Shown: piece by piece, positions 1-12,100 of the stretch
How the letters are laid out: every line of letters starts with the position of its first letter
Position numbering within the stretch: the stretch's first letter is position 1
Assembly (NCBI GenBank): GCA_025531455.1
Contig: JAMYHL010000093.1
Span: forward strand, 1 to 64,000
Length of the DNA stretch: 64,000 nt
Reading direction: 5' to 3'
Source: Apiotrichum sp. Y4204
Taxonomy: Eukaryota > Basidiomycota > Tremellomycetes > Trichosporonales > Trichosporonaceae
Made by a program: the position numbers and the translations under genes
The notes under the pieces: generated by a model
The model's input: only the letters and a program-made list of their open reading frames with translations
Database searches by the model: none
What the model was told of the DNA's origin: nothing

Positions 1-395
1 TTCGCTCGCGCTCTGTGTGTGTTCTTCGTTTCTATTTGCTCCTTTTCCTTGCTCTCTACTATTTGCTTCTCTCTCTCTCTCTCTCTCTTCCCACCACAAC
101 CACCTCTTTGTTTTCTAATCGAAGCCCGCCCACGAACAATTAGTATTAGCATCTAGCATCTAGCATCGCCGCCGCCGCAGCAGCGCAAGCACCCAGCAAT
201 CCATAACCAACACAATCATCATCATCCATTCCATCAGCATCACCACAACCACGACCCTGTCCACGCCCCACCCATTCACGACCCAATAATAGACCGCCAC
301 TCGCCTCGCCTCCTCGTCGAGCCTCATTCAAATATCCAGCACTTTCTCGCACCCCCCTCTCGGCCCCTTACATCACCACCACAACAATACCCACA

Positions 396-1769
396 ATGAC
401 CAACGCGGCCACCACACCCGCCGCTTCGACCTCGAAGCGCCCTGCGTCCTCCAACCCGGCTACCCCCGCAGCCAAGCGCTCCAAGCCCTCCACCACCGAC
501 AAGGACGCTGAGGTTGACAAGGCCGACGATGAGGAGGTCACCGCCGAGAACGCTGAGGAGAATGAGGAAGACATGGATGAGGAGGCAAAGGCGAAGGCAG
601 CACGCAGGGAAGCCAGGGTAAGTGATCCTTTCGACAATACCATCGCGTCGTCGATGCTCACACGACTAGACAATCCGCAACCGCGAGTCCGCACAGCGCT
701 CCCGAAACCAGCGCAAGGCCCACCTTGCCTGGCTTGAGGCCCGCGTCGTAGAGCTTGAGGCAGAGAACCGTGCGCTGCGCGCCGGCACCGCCCCATCCTC
801 GCCCTCCAAAACACGCGAATCCTCTCCCGCCCACTCTGTTGTTTCTCTCGCCTCGGACTTTGGCATCCCTCCCGAGGTTGTCAGCGCCGGTGGCGGCGTC
901 AACCTGGCCAACGTCGCCCCTCCCCCATCGGACGTGCTCGAGGACATCAAGCCCGTAATCCCCGCCACTCCCCCCGCCATGCCCGAGCCTCGCATGCTCC
1001 CCATGATGGGCCACGACGTCCACGAGGAGAACATGCAGCTTCGCTACCGTGTTTCCCTCCTCGAGAGCATCGTCAAGCAGACCGCCGCCTACTTCTCCAA
1101 CAACACGCCGATCGACATGCACATGGTTGCGTCCCCTGCGCCCATTTCCATGTCGCGCTCTAACTCCCGCGCCGCTCCCGGTATGGAGGCCACTCTTTCG
1201 CCCCCCATGTTCCCGACCCACCGCGAGCCGGTCCAGTCCCCACTTCGCCTTCAGACTCAGCTCGACAACGTCCGTCCCGACGCCGCCCATGCTAACAACG
1301 CTTCTGTAGACGTCGCGTCCTTCGTTGACCTGTCAACTCCCGTCGCTCGCCACCCTGCCGCGGTGGCGACCTCGTCGGCAGTCTCCTCTGAGAGGAGGCG
1401 CGCCGAGGCCCTGCAGCGGGCGAGGGGTTCCTTGACAGACTTCAGCTTGGACGTGCCGGCGAACAGGCAGCGCTTGGCAACGGTAGCTCGGCTGGTCGTG
1501 GCTCTGGCCCGGCTCAGGGGCTTGACCTCCACATCGGACCGGTCACCGCGCCGCACTCCGCTCTCCAGGTCGTCGAGCAAACGAAGGAAGGCTGGATCCC
1601 GGAGGCACCCCAGGTGGTGCAATGGGACGAGGAGATGAATGACCTCCTCGAGACGCTTGAGGGTCAAGCCAACAGCGTCTCGACCGTCGTTCCTGGCGGC
1701 AACGTTGCACCATCGGCGGTGGTGAGCGGCGAGCAGTGGGCCTGGGAGACGGCCATGGTCGAGTTTTAA
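396..1769 (+). CDS. HXL1: bZIP transcription factor, HAC1/HXL1/XBP1-like, with Ire1-type intron
   Basis: Likely the transcription factor of the unfolded protein response, acting in the nucleus after Ire1 activation. Exon 1 is 396-617. A normal 52-nt intron (618-669, GTAAGT...CTAG) joins it to exon 2 from 670. The join completes a bZIP: a basic region with NRESAQRSR, then a leucine-zipper-like stretch (LEARVVELEAENRALR). Read straight through, the frame stops at 1636-1638 and gives 396 aa. Removing 1358-1413 shifts the frame and opens 117 more codons to a TAA at 1767-1769, giving 421 aa with an acidic, Trp-containing tail. The bZIP call comes from motifs seen. The HAC1/HXL1 identity is inferred from the bZIP plus the cassette. 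The leader 1-395 carries a CT run at about 70-88. Confidence 0.87.
1358..1413 (+). promoter_or_regulatory. Predicted Ire1-spliced unconventional intron (56 nt)
   Basis: Both ends match the Ire1 cleavage loop CNG|CNGN. The 5' loop CTG|CCGC (1355-1361) closes an eight-pair perfect stem (1347-1354 with 1362-1369). The 3' loop CTG|CAGC (1411-1417) has the XBP1-type sequence but a weaker stem: two C-G pairs, then 1401-1403 pairing with 1420-1422 across a bulge. The ends are not GT-AG. The length is 2 modulo 3, which moves translation into the downstream open frame. Known family fact: Cryptococcus HXL1 also loses 56 nt by Ire1 splicing. Not tested experimentally here. Confidence 0.87.
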
Positions 1770-2642
1770 ACCGACCTGCAACCGACTTCCGACGAGCGAT
1801 AGACGATCAGAAGAAGCAACCATAGAAAACGCAAAACACTACTCTCGACTCCCAACCCTCTAATCCAGTCCCGAGACTCGTATGGGAGACGTCCCGTTCG
1901 AGTATCAAGACTGCGCTGTGTATATCTCGACCTGGTGCCCAGAGCATCCAAGGTCTACGTTTCTGTAAGTCCTCGTTTCTTGTCCGCTTGTTAGTATGTG
2001 CGCGCGTCTGGCACGGCACGGCACTTCGGCGGCCATCCGTTCGTATGTGTCTCTTCGCAACTCGGTGCATTGTCACGATCTCTGGGTGTTTGTTTTCAAC
2101 CCCCGCGTCATTCGCCTCTGAGTACAGCCGACCCCCAGTCTCCGCCGCACACCCGCTCGCCCAAGTTGGCTTGAGCCGTGAGCAGGGCGTGAGCGGGGTC
2201 GAAGACGACCAGGGCCCCACGCCATTTGGAAGGAACAACCCCAGAGACGTTGATGGTTCACTTGAGAAGCTGAAGAGACTGCATGTGAACGGCTGGTCAC
2301 AGGAGTCGTTTGTGTTGACCATTGTGTGTACACTGGCTGGCCCAAGCACGAGGCAGGCGAGTAGACAGGTCGACCCTACGCCCTTTATGGTTCGGGTTGC
2401 GACCATGAGTCGCAGGAGTGATAGTATGAGACGATGATAGAAAAGGCCCCACAATTGTAGCTGTCACTTAGGATACATGCAACGTACTGCAAATAGGATA
2501 CCATTGAGAGGCATCTGAGCATACTCAGTCGCAACTGAGACCGAGAAACTGGGAGCAGGTCGCAACAAGGAGATAGTTAACGGAAGTGTTCTTTTCCGGT
2601 CATTGCAGTACATGATTCTTGGCCGATTCTGAAAATCAGCAA
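1770..2642. other. Non-coding interval after the bZIP gene
   Basis: Probably the 3' UTR of the bZIP gene and the upstream flank of tRNA-Lys. Open frames exist on both strands, but none shows family motifs or a convincing splice pattern. Confidence 0.5.
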
Positions 2643-2724
2643 GCCTCGTTATATCAGTCGGTAGATAGTTTGACTCTTACTACTAAGATATCAAAATGTC
2701 ATGGGTTCGAGCCCCATACGAGGC
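2643..2724 (+). tRNA. tRNA-Lys(CTT) with a 10-nt intron
   Basis: The acceptor stem pairs 2643-2649 with 2718-2724. The D stem is TATC/GATA, fully paired but unusual. The anticodon stem TTTGA (2669-2673) pairs with TCAAA (2691-2695). The anticodon CTT is at 2676-2678. The extra bases 2680-2689 sit at the standard position after nucleotide 37. The T arm is ATGGG-TTCGAGC-CCCAT. A T5 run at 2731-2735 can serve as the Pol III terminator. The base in the discriminator position is T. Confidence 0.88.
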
Positions 2725-3197
2725 TTTCCCTTTTTGGCAATCGGCGTCACCTTGTCCATCCTTAACACCAGAAGCATACGGCCGAGTGATACTATGGCAG
2801 TATGCCAGCCATCGTCCAACGCATGCAGGCCTGGTAAGCGATGTTAGATGCCCTGGCGCTTTCGTTCTTTACTTGTCCCGTATTGTGCCACACTCATGTT
2901 CTCTTGATACGGAAGGGATGACATAGACTGTCGTAACTGTCAGGATGAGAGGCGACGCGTTCCCGATCATGTGCTTCCCCGTGATTCTCAGCCGTCTTTC
3001 GCCCTTCTGCTTCTGGCACCCAGATACTGAATTGCTAATGCATCTACACGCCCAACGTGTGGGACCATATGCGTGGGTATCACTAACACGTCATTTATGC
3101 AATCTGTGTTACATGTCTTGAGAGGGCTTGCAGTGTGGGGTTGGGGGCCGTACATGAGTGAATGAAGAGATGAATATGGAACAGCACATTGGAAACA
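2725..3197. other. Interval between tRNA-Lys and the INO80 3' end
   Basis: Apart from the T-run terminator next to the tRNA, nothing recognisable is seen; it should include the INO80 3' UTR on the minus strand. Confidence 0.5.
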
Positions 3198-6100
3198 TTA
3201 GATGGGCAGGCCGTCGGGGCCGAGGGCAATCTTGACCTTCTTGGCTCGCGGCTTGGCTGCGGCGTTAGCTGGGCACAGGGGAAAAGTGCAAAACGCCATG
3301 ACACTCACGCTCCGCGTCTTTCTTCTTTGACCGCTTCTTGGGGACCGGCGTGCGCGCCCCACTGGGAGCACGCCCGTCGTCCATGTCGTCATCGTCGTTG
3401 TTGCCTCCTTTGTTCGCGTTGGCGGCAGTGAAGAACTCGTCGTCATCATCGTCCATGTTGCCCAGCCCGTCACCAAAGGCAGAACGGCGGTTTGGTCCAC
3501 TGAACGTGGAACCACCAGTGAAGCCATGGGCCTCGGCCTGCTTGCGCTTGGCGACCGATTCGGCGAGCTCCTCGTCGTCCATGAATAGCGAGGCAATCTC
3601 CGCGGGCTTGGCAACGTCGCCAATCGCCTTCTGGCCAACGACGATGTCCTGTACGTCCTTCTTGGCACGGGCCAGTTTGACGATACGCTCCTCGATGGTG
3701 CCACGGGCAATGAGACGATACACCGTCACCTGCTTGGTCTGACCTACACGGTGAGCACGGTCCATCGCTTGTGCGTCGTTGGACGGGTTCCAGTCGTGGT
3801 CGTAGAAAACGACAGTGTCGGCGGCAGTCAGGTTGATACCAAGACCACCCGCACGCGTACTGAGACAGAAGACGAAGATGTCGGGATTGGTCTGCCAAGA
3901 CGTGACCATGTCACGACGGTCGCCAATAGCAGACGAACCATCGAGTCGCAGGTACTTGTACTGGCGGTAGATGAGGTACTCCTCGATGAGGTCCATCATC
4001 TTGGTCATCTGGAAGTACAGCAGGACACGGTGGCCGCCATCCTTAAGCTCGCGGAGAAGGTCGTCGAGGCGGGCCAGCTTGGAAGAGTCGACAATGAGGC
4101 GCTTGATTGGGGGAACCGAGATGGACGATAACGGCGTCTGGTCCAGAGGCGCGGTGCCCAAGAGACCGGCAGGAGGAACGCGGGGAACAAGAGCGTCAAG
4201 GCGAGCAACAGCCTGGCGGTCGTCGCGCTCACTAGGAGCCACACCGTATAGGGCAGAGTGAACCACGCCATCGGAGGCTAGCCGCTCCTGCGTGTTGACA
4301 TATGAGCGGCTGGAAACGACGGGTGTGATCTGTGGTGCGACAACATCCGTCACAGCAAATCGAGCACCCGGCCTGGAAAGGTAGGATTGATTCCAAACCT
4401 TGGACGTGATGTCACGCAGGGGGGCGATGTCCTTTGCGGGAGGCGCAATGAGAGGCACACGAGGCGCCGGCGGGGTAAACTTCTTTGTCGACGAGGCGGC
4501 AAAGTCCCGGTCGGCGATGTACGGGCCGGTCGAGACCTGGTCGCCCTGTTCTCCAGATTCGTTCAGGAGGCTCACGAGAGGATGAGACGTGGCACGCTGG
4601 TGCGCCTGGGCGGGCGAAACGTCCATAATCTTCAGGAAGCCAAACTGAGATTCGTCTTCCTTCAGCGACGAGTTGATCCAGTCCGTGTTCCAGATATTGA
4701 GGAGATTGTTGAGGATATGTGTGTCCGAACCCGCTGTGCTGGTCTCACTAGGGACATCAAGCTTGCCGCCATCTGTCCAGATGAGCTTGGGCAAGCTGAT
4801 CTCGATTGCGTTCCGTGACGAGTCGGGGCAGTAAAGCATGTCTCCTTGACGGGCGAGGTTGCCGCTCTGGCCAAATGAGCCAAACAACAATGGCGATATA
4901 ACGTCCGCACGCTCGAACAGGTCGGGGTGGTTGCATACTTTGCGGAACTGCATGACCAAGTTCATGAGGCTCTTGGTGCTGGCAGAGTCGCCGCCGTTGT
5001 TGGCCTGAGCGATGAGATCGGAGATGGACACACGCTGGCGGAGAGCCTTGTAGATTTTGCGCTGGCGGCCACTGAGATCACAGAGAAGATCGATCTCGAT
5101 CTTGTCGCCGAGCTCCTTCTGGACGTGCTTCTTCACACGGCGAAGCATGAACGGCTTGAGGATCATATGGAGACGCTTGAGCTGTTCCGGCTTGAGCTGC
5201 GATTGGTCGCCGCCACCCGCGGCATTCTCAATGTCCTTCGAGAACCACTCGGCAAACTCCTCGTGTGAATCGAAGAGCTGAGGCATGATGAAGTGAAGCA
5301 GAGCCCACAATTCTGGCGTTAGAGAATGAAGAATGCAGTGTACTCACCCTGCATGGAGTTCTGGATTGGGGTACCCGTGAGAAGAAGACGGTTGCGGCAA
5401 TCGATAGAGAGAAGCGATTTCCAGCGAGCGGAAGAAGATGACTTGATGGCCTGCGCCTCGTCGAGAATCATGTACTGCCACTTCATGCCTTGGAAGTACT
5501 TTTCATCCTGAACGGCGAGCTGGTAGCTGGTGACGAGAATGTGGAAGGGCGAATCCTTGGTGAACGTCTGGTTCTTCTTGTTCCAGATACGACGGAGGGT
5601 CTCACGGTCCTTGGGAGAACCCCAATACGGGAGCGCCTTAAGGTCGGGAACAAACCGAGCCAATTCCTGCTGCCAGTTGTGCAGAGTGGACGCAGGTGCG
5701 ATGACGAGGAAGGGACCCCATAAGTTGTGGCTCTCGGCGAGGTAAGCCAGGAGTGAGATCGATTGAATGGTCTTTCCGAGACCCATCTCGTCGGCAAGAA
5801 TACCGTTGATACCCTGCTCGTACAAGTTTCCGAGCCACGTAAGACCCTTGAGCTGGTACTCCTTGAGCTGAGCCATCAACATCTTGGGCTGCGTGATGGT
5901 GACGCTGTTGTCGCCAAGCGAAGGGTTCTGGAAGTTGAGCTCATCGCCATCCATGGTGTCGTCGTCCAAGACCTGGCCGTTTTGCTGCCGGTTCGCGTCG
6001 AATTCGCGGGCACGATCCCTGTTCGCCTGGATAGCAGCCTGAGCACCACGAGCGGCATGAGCGCGGAGGTTCTCGTCGTCGTCCTCGTCGTAGTCGAGTT

Positions 6101-9100
6101 CCTTCAGTGGCGCGGTGCCCATGCTGTCAAGATCAGCTCCCTGAGGTGCAGGGGCAGTTGGAGTAGGAGCGTCGCCCTCCATATTCTCGGCGTCGGTCGT
6201 CTTGATCTTCTTGCCAATGAAATGCGAGTAGAGCTCGGTCTGCGTGAGAAGGAAGTTGAGCTTGCGAGACTGGCGCTTTGCTTCTCGAGCCTCTTCTTCG
6301 GCCTTGGCCTTCTCCAATGCCTCTTTCTCGGCACGCTTGCGAGCCGCGAGCTCATCCTTCTCATTCTTGCGCCAGTACACAAGCATTTCGCGCATGACCT
6401 TCTTGCCCTTGGCGACGAGATCCTTGTTGGCCTTGGTGGACGAGCGATACGTCGGTTTCAGATTGCGTTGGCTGAAGCCGTTGCGGACCACCGCGTGTGC
6501 CGTTCGGGAGCAGTCCTGCTTGGTGGCATTGTCGTAGGCCTGCATGACGCGGTACACCTTGGGAACGTCGCGTGTGATTTGCGTCCAAACCTGGCGTTGA
6601 AGCTCCTCGACCAGGGTGAGTCGGACATGTGCCTCAGCCTCGCAAATACCACGGGGGTCATACGTGTTGGGAATGTGCTCCGGTTGCTTGGGTGGGGGAG
6701 GAGGTGGGGGAGGAAGAGGTTCGGCAGCGACGTCCAGCCCGGCAGCATGTGCTAGCTCGTCGTCCATGTCTCCAGCGGCGGCGGCGGCGGACTTTTCGGC
6801 TGCCCGCTGCTCCTTTTCCGCCTTGGATGGCCGCGTCCATCGTCCCTTGCCGACGCCAGGCTCCTTCACCTTGTTGGAACGCTTTTTCGGTGCAGGCGCG
6901 GATGTGGCGGGGGCTTCAACATTGCCATTCTCCACAATGACCGAGGTGTCGGCCTCGGCATCGTCACCGTGGACCGAGGTCATCTCCTCGAGCTCAGAAA
7001 TGATTGCTTCGTCGGCAGCGTCGATGTGCGAGGTGTGCGTCTTTTTCCTGCGCTTCTTTGGCTTGGGCGGTTCCTCCTCAAGAAGGGCCGCAATGTCCGC
7101 ATCAGGGTCGCCCGTAGCAGATTGAGCCATCGACTTGTCCCCGGCACTGTCGGCGTCGCTGTCCTCGCCACGCGCCGCGCGCTCCTGCATCCTCCGCATT
7201 GCCTTCCATCCTTTTGCGGGACCGGGCTTCTTGCGCATCGTGCCATCCTTGCGAAGTTGGGCGGGACCGCTGTTTTTCCGCAACCACATCTCATCCTGAA
7301 CCTGCTTGACGTCGTCTTCAGTCAGACCAGTGATGTCACCGGACTCGATCTTCGCCATCACCTCAGCACGAGTGAGACCGCACGGCATGACTATCGACTG
7401 CGGGCCCTTGTCGACAGGTGGTGGTGGCGGCTCGTCGCGACCTTCCTCGCCGTCCACAACAGACGAAGCAGGCATGGGGCTGCTCGGCTTGGCTTCGCCC
7501 TCTGCGAGGCCGAGCAACTCGTCGTCGATGCCAGCGGCCGAAGCTTTCGACTTGCGCTTGTACTTCTTCTTGGGAAGTTCCACACCCGCCGCAATTGCCG
7601 CCTCCTTGGCGGCCTCCTTGGCTTGACGCTGAGCGATACGTGTTGGATGGTCCGCGGGCCATCCCTTGCGCTTGACACGTTCCTTTGGAGCACCACCGTT
7701 GCTGTTTTTGTTGCCACGGTTGGCATTAGGAGTCCATTGGATCATATCAGTTGCCTCTTTCTCACGCCGCTGCTGGAACTGGCGAAGGAACTCCTGCCAG
7801 ACTTCCTCATTGGCGGTAAGACCATCGTCGGGACGCAGCATTCCTTTGCGACCCGTGTTGTTCGGCGCGATTTCGAGAGTGTCGCGTTCCGGTTCTGGTT
7901 CCGGTTCCGGCTCTGGATCAAACTCCACTGGTTCGGGCTCAGGCTCAGGCGAGCGACGACGAGGAGATGCGGAGGGGTGGATGTGCCGACGTTCCGGGGA
8001 AGCTTGGCCGTTGCGCCACCCTGTTGGCTCGTACGGGTGATATGCTGGAGTTGCAGGGGCAAGTGAAGGAGAAGGTGACCGGTAACGGTACGAGGAAGGT
8101 CCAGCGTGGGAGGAATGTGAGGAAACACGTCGGGAGCCATAGTCGTCATACCGATCCCGGGAAGGAGGGGCATCAAGCGATGACCGCGGAAGGCGGTCGT
8201 GCCGCATGTCATAAGGGTCGAGCCGTTCGTGGCGCTCACGAAGATCGTGCCCACGATCACGAAGGTCGTGACCGCGGTCGCGGAGGTCATGTCCGCGGTC
8301 TCGAACGTCGTGGGTGCGTTCACGAACATCGTGGCCATGTCGGTCGAGGTGGTCGAGGTGGTCCAGGCGGTCCAGGCGGTCGACACGCTCGTGCCGGTCA
8401 AGCCTGTCATGGAGCTCATGGCGGTCCAGACGATCGTGACGGTCCAGACGGTCGCGAGGGTCGAGACGTTCACGGTCGTGACGGTCAAGACGGTCAAGAC
8501 GGTCATGCGGGTCAAGCCTTTCATGCCGGTCAAGTCTTTCCAGATGGTCAAGCCTGTCGCGGCGGTCGTGACGGTCCAGACGGTCAAGCCGCTCATGACG
8601 GTCGAGGCGGTCATGACGGTCGTGAGGGTCGAGCCTGTCGTGGCGGTCGTATACAGCAGCGTGGCTGCTGTACGATGATGATGGCTGCTTCAACTCTGGT
8701 GCGGTGCGGTGGAGGTAACTCCGGCCGACGTCAGCGGGCACGCCGTAATAGTCCGAAGGGTGGTCGCGACTGCGACGGCTAGAGTAGCCCGATTCGTACA
8801 TCCGTGAGTCGATGGACGACGAATAGCCGCTACCGCCGTAGTGGGAGGGTGATTGCCTGGGTGGGGGCGGATCGTGGAGGCGTGAGGAAGAACGGGGGGG
8901 CGAAGCTGGGGGAGGTGAATTGACAAGAGCCGAAAGTGACATCCGCGAGGAGGGATTTGGTCTCGGCGGTGAAGGCTGGGAGAGATGGAGTCAGCACACA
9001 AATATATACACACATAAGTGTCCACAAGAAGAAAACGGAGATTTTGGAGGAGAAACCAACCCTTCTATCAATGTCCATTCCCGCAGCACCGAGTGCAGAG

Positions 9101-9180
9101 TGAGAGTGGACAGGACTCATGCTTGTCGAATGATGCCGGCTAGACCGGTGGACTGGCACGCCGCGATCGTAATCCACCAT
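3198..9180 (-). CDS. INO80: INO80 chromatin-remodelling ATPase
   Basis: Catalytic subunit of the nuclear INO80 complex, which moves nucleosomes and H2A.Z. Exons: 9180-9061, 8975-5348, 5312-3309, 3256-3198; phases close to 1,936 aa. The introns are 85 nt (GTTGGT donor), 35 nt and 52 nt. A long disordered N-terminus carries an Arg/Asp/His/Leu repeat (8200-8650) and Glu-Pro repeats (about 7890-7960). A DBINO domain lies near 6200-6620, ending in [18 protein letters not shown]. The Snf2 ATPase has DEMGLGKT (about 5775-5800), a DEAQ box (about 5450) and [12 protein letters not shown] just before the 35-nt intron. After the INO80-type insertion (about 4100-4850) lobe 2 has [20 protein letters not shown]. 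Start chosen as the ATG that reaches the domain through the first intron. Confidence 0.95.
8200..8650 (-). repeat. Coding repeat, Arg-Leu-Asp-Arg-His-Asp-type units in INO80
   Basis: About 150 codons made of variations on six-residue units such as [12 protein letters not shown] and RHERLD, followed by RDRGHDL units. At the DNA level this is an imperfect repeat built around GGTC(A/G)AG-like words. It stays in the INO80 frame, so it codes for a highly charged, low-complexity segment. Confidence 0.85.
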
Positions 9181-12100
9181 TATGAATTTACGCTCTCCTT
9201 GGTAATAGGGCGCGCCTGACGCGTGCTCTCGAGTGCACTAATGTTGTGATGTAAGTGAAAGGGCGATGGAGTGGAGGGATACAATGTGAGGATGAAGCTG
9301 GCCTCTCCGCCTGGTGGGCGATGGGGTGTCCCCGATGGTGGTGGGGTGGGCTGCCGAGTGAGGTTTGCTGACTCTGTCTGGCTGATGGGTTGGCCGGCCT
9401 GGCTTTGGGTCAATGGTGGTAAAAGTGTATATATGGATGTGCGGGTTTGGGGGTATCAAGTCGGTGATTGGGTGAGCAGTGGTTGAGCGATAGTAGCTGG
9501 GTGGATGCGATATGAGGGGTTGTGCTGGATGGATGGTGAGAGGTTAGTAAGTGATGGAGAGGAGAAGAGATGGGGTGGTGTAGACGATGTGGGGAGGGGG
9601 GGATGGATGAGGGGAGGGGGAGGGGGCATGGCATTCGTTTGCATTATTGTAGATTGTGGTGGACAACCGCGGCGGCGCAGACTGAGAGGCGGAGGAGCGA
9701 GTTGGAAAGAGGACCACTCAATATACCACCTACTAACCTCCATACATCCCACAAGGAAAAAAAAGGAAAGGGAGGCAAGGATACTGCAGCACCACGCCAT
9801 GGTAGGTGGGTGACTGTATGTGTGTGGGTGTGTGGGAGGAAGGCGGAGGCAGGCCGGCACGCGCGCGCGCGGGGCAGGAGGAAAGCCCAAGGGGAGGGAA
9901 GGCAGGGGAGGAGAAAAAAAAAAAAAAGGCAAGGGGTGCCGGCGGGGCGGGGCCTGACTAGGCTTTTTTCTTCTTCCTTTTGGATGTAGCCTTGATGGAT
10001 TGGGTTTGTGTGTGTGTGGATCATGGATCATAGGTGGCATCCGGCCATTTACAATCCTCACCATGCACCGATGCATTTTGTGCAACAATGACGGATCCAG
10101 TAAGAGTGCAGCAATGCAACAAATAGATGTGAGATCAGCTCGTATTCACCTCAGCTTCTTCCCCCCCCTTCCCCCCTGTCCCCCCTTCTAAGGCCTCTCC
10201 CCCCTTCTTCCTCCTTTTGCCGCCTGTTGATCCAGGGGGATCCCAGCAGTTGAGACATCTATTCGTTGATCTCTATGCTGATCTCTTCTCTATGGGATCT
10301 GTGGGGCTAACAGGTCAATCATTGATCGCCACCAGCCTCTACCCTCTGCCCCGCAGCCTCGTCGTCCGATACATGTCCAGTCCACTACACAGATTCGCAT
10401 GCACATATCTCTGCATATCTGCATATCTGCATATCGCACACGCGCACACGCTGCACACTCATCCACACACTCACACATTCAAGATCCAACTGTTGTCTTC
10501 AGTCCCACAGAAGGAGACGACAATGATTGAGTCACTTCCGTCACACATCCGCATTCTCCCTTTTCAACCACCCGTCCCGTTTTGTTCTCCTCCACGCTCC
10601 TCTTGATCCTTTTGGGGCTGGGTTCTTTTACTTCCTGCAGCAGCCAACTCCGGCTCTTGGCAGAAACATGGAGGCCAACCACCATCCAACAAAGAGATCT
10701 GAGTGGACCATTCGCCCGAGGAGCACGGGAGGAATCGAGGAATGACGTGTCGGCACCTTGCATCTCATTATCTCAATGTCACTCGCGCCAACTCGTCTCG
10801 CGCCTTTCGGCTCGTATCGTTTTCATCAATTCCCGTTCCGTTGTGGGTTATTTAATAGCACCGGCAACACCACCGCTTCTCCATTCCAATTCGCCATCGG
10901 CTGGACCCACACCACCTGCATCGCTTGATGGATTTCCATTTCTTTCACATTTTCGTCCCTTGCATTGCATGGCATGTCCACACCCCGGTACCCCCGGCCC
11001 ACATTGTGCATTGTTTCCTCAGCTTAGCGCTCAGCATTATTCGCGCCCACTCGACCGGTCTGTGTCAGCGCCACGACAAGAAGTGATGATCAGCACCGAT
11101 TCCAGAGCGGTCCGAGCGGCGACGATTAAGCGATTCTCACTTGCTCTGCATTCAGAGGTCGTGACTGGCGGTTTCGTCCAATTTCGTCATTGCGAACATG
11201 CATCCTTGACCCAAGGATCCTTGTGCGCCATGCGCCTGTGTCACCGGGGCAACCACATGCACCACAGCAGCACAAACCTTCCTCTCCGGACTCGCGACTA
11301 AATCACGCATTAACCCCAACGAGCGCAAAACGTACAAATGCGCATAATATCAGAATTTGACCACGACTCGATTGCACCGCCGCACTCGTGACTCTTGAAG
11401 TCTTGTGGCTATATTGTGCCACTCGATCGTCATGAGTATGTGACCACGACCGTAAGTTCACAGATCGCGGCACCTCGGTGGCCTGGTGGAAATGCGCTTG
11501 AGGAATCCGATGCGGACCATTCCTGCTAGCTGCTAGCCGTGCGACCATGGACCATCACTGCATGGCTTCAAAACCACCATGTACGCCAGATGGCCTCAAA
11601 ACAACCTTGTACGCCAGATGGAAAGGATTGTAGCACTGGCCAGGCTGCAACGCGGTCGCGGCCAAGCGCATCGCCTGCTGACAACACGTCGGAACTGATC
11701 TCGGCCTGGTCATCAGCCCTACGGGCCCCGGCCTACGTACGCACAGTGGCGGGTCCGATGCCGGGTTGCTATGCCGGCGCATGCTACGTCATCCATGTGC
11801 AGAGAGCCGGAGAGCCGAAGTGCCAGAGGCCAGAGGGGTGTGCATAGGTTTCCGTAGCTGGTGATACGAAGAAGTAAGAGTTTGATGCATAAGGCTTCGG
11901 TGGCTCCAGCAGCTCCGCCCGTCCAGCACTCTCGTCGTCAATGTCCCCCAGTAGGCCTGTGGCTGTGGGCTCGAATCGGAATGGACCGTGGATCACGTGA
12001 TACCCCCCACCACCCCTGCCAATAGGGGCAATTTCCGCATATCCCGCCCCACAGTTCGCCACTGATAAGAGCGCGATCGGGTATCTATTTATCTCGTCCG

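Noticed and set aside
1638..1769. Conventional GT-AG intron as the reason for the frame change in the bZIP gene
   Set aside because: No GT-AG pair near the switch gives the needed phase with a proper branch site, while the Ire1 loops and eight-pair stem fit exactly.
7742..8614. Open frames of 270-290 codons through the INO80 repeat on both strands
   Set aside because: They are other-frame readings of the same periodic DNA; the INO80 frame is the one linked to the conserved domains.
8200..8650. Possible CRISPR-like or satellite array
   Set aside because: Units are short and imperfect with no spacers, and the whole array stays in the INO80 reading frame.
9456..10088. 210-codon open frame on the minus strand
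   Set aside because: It translates the low-complexity purine/pyrimidine tracts into Pro/His/Ser runs; no domain.
10582..11301. 239-codon open frame with a hydrophobic start
   Set aside because: The hydrophobic start resembles a signal peptide, but the rest shows no domain, no codon bias like neighbours and no conserved motif visible.
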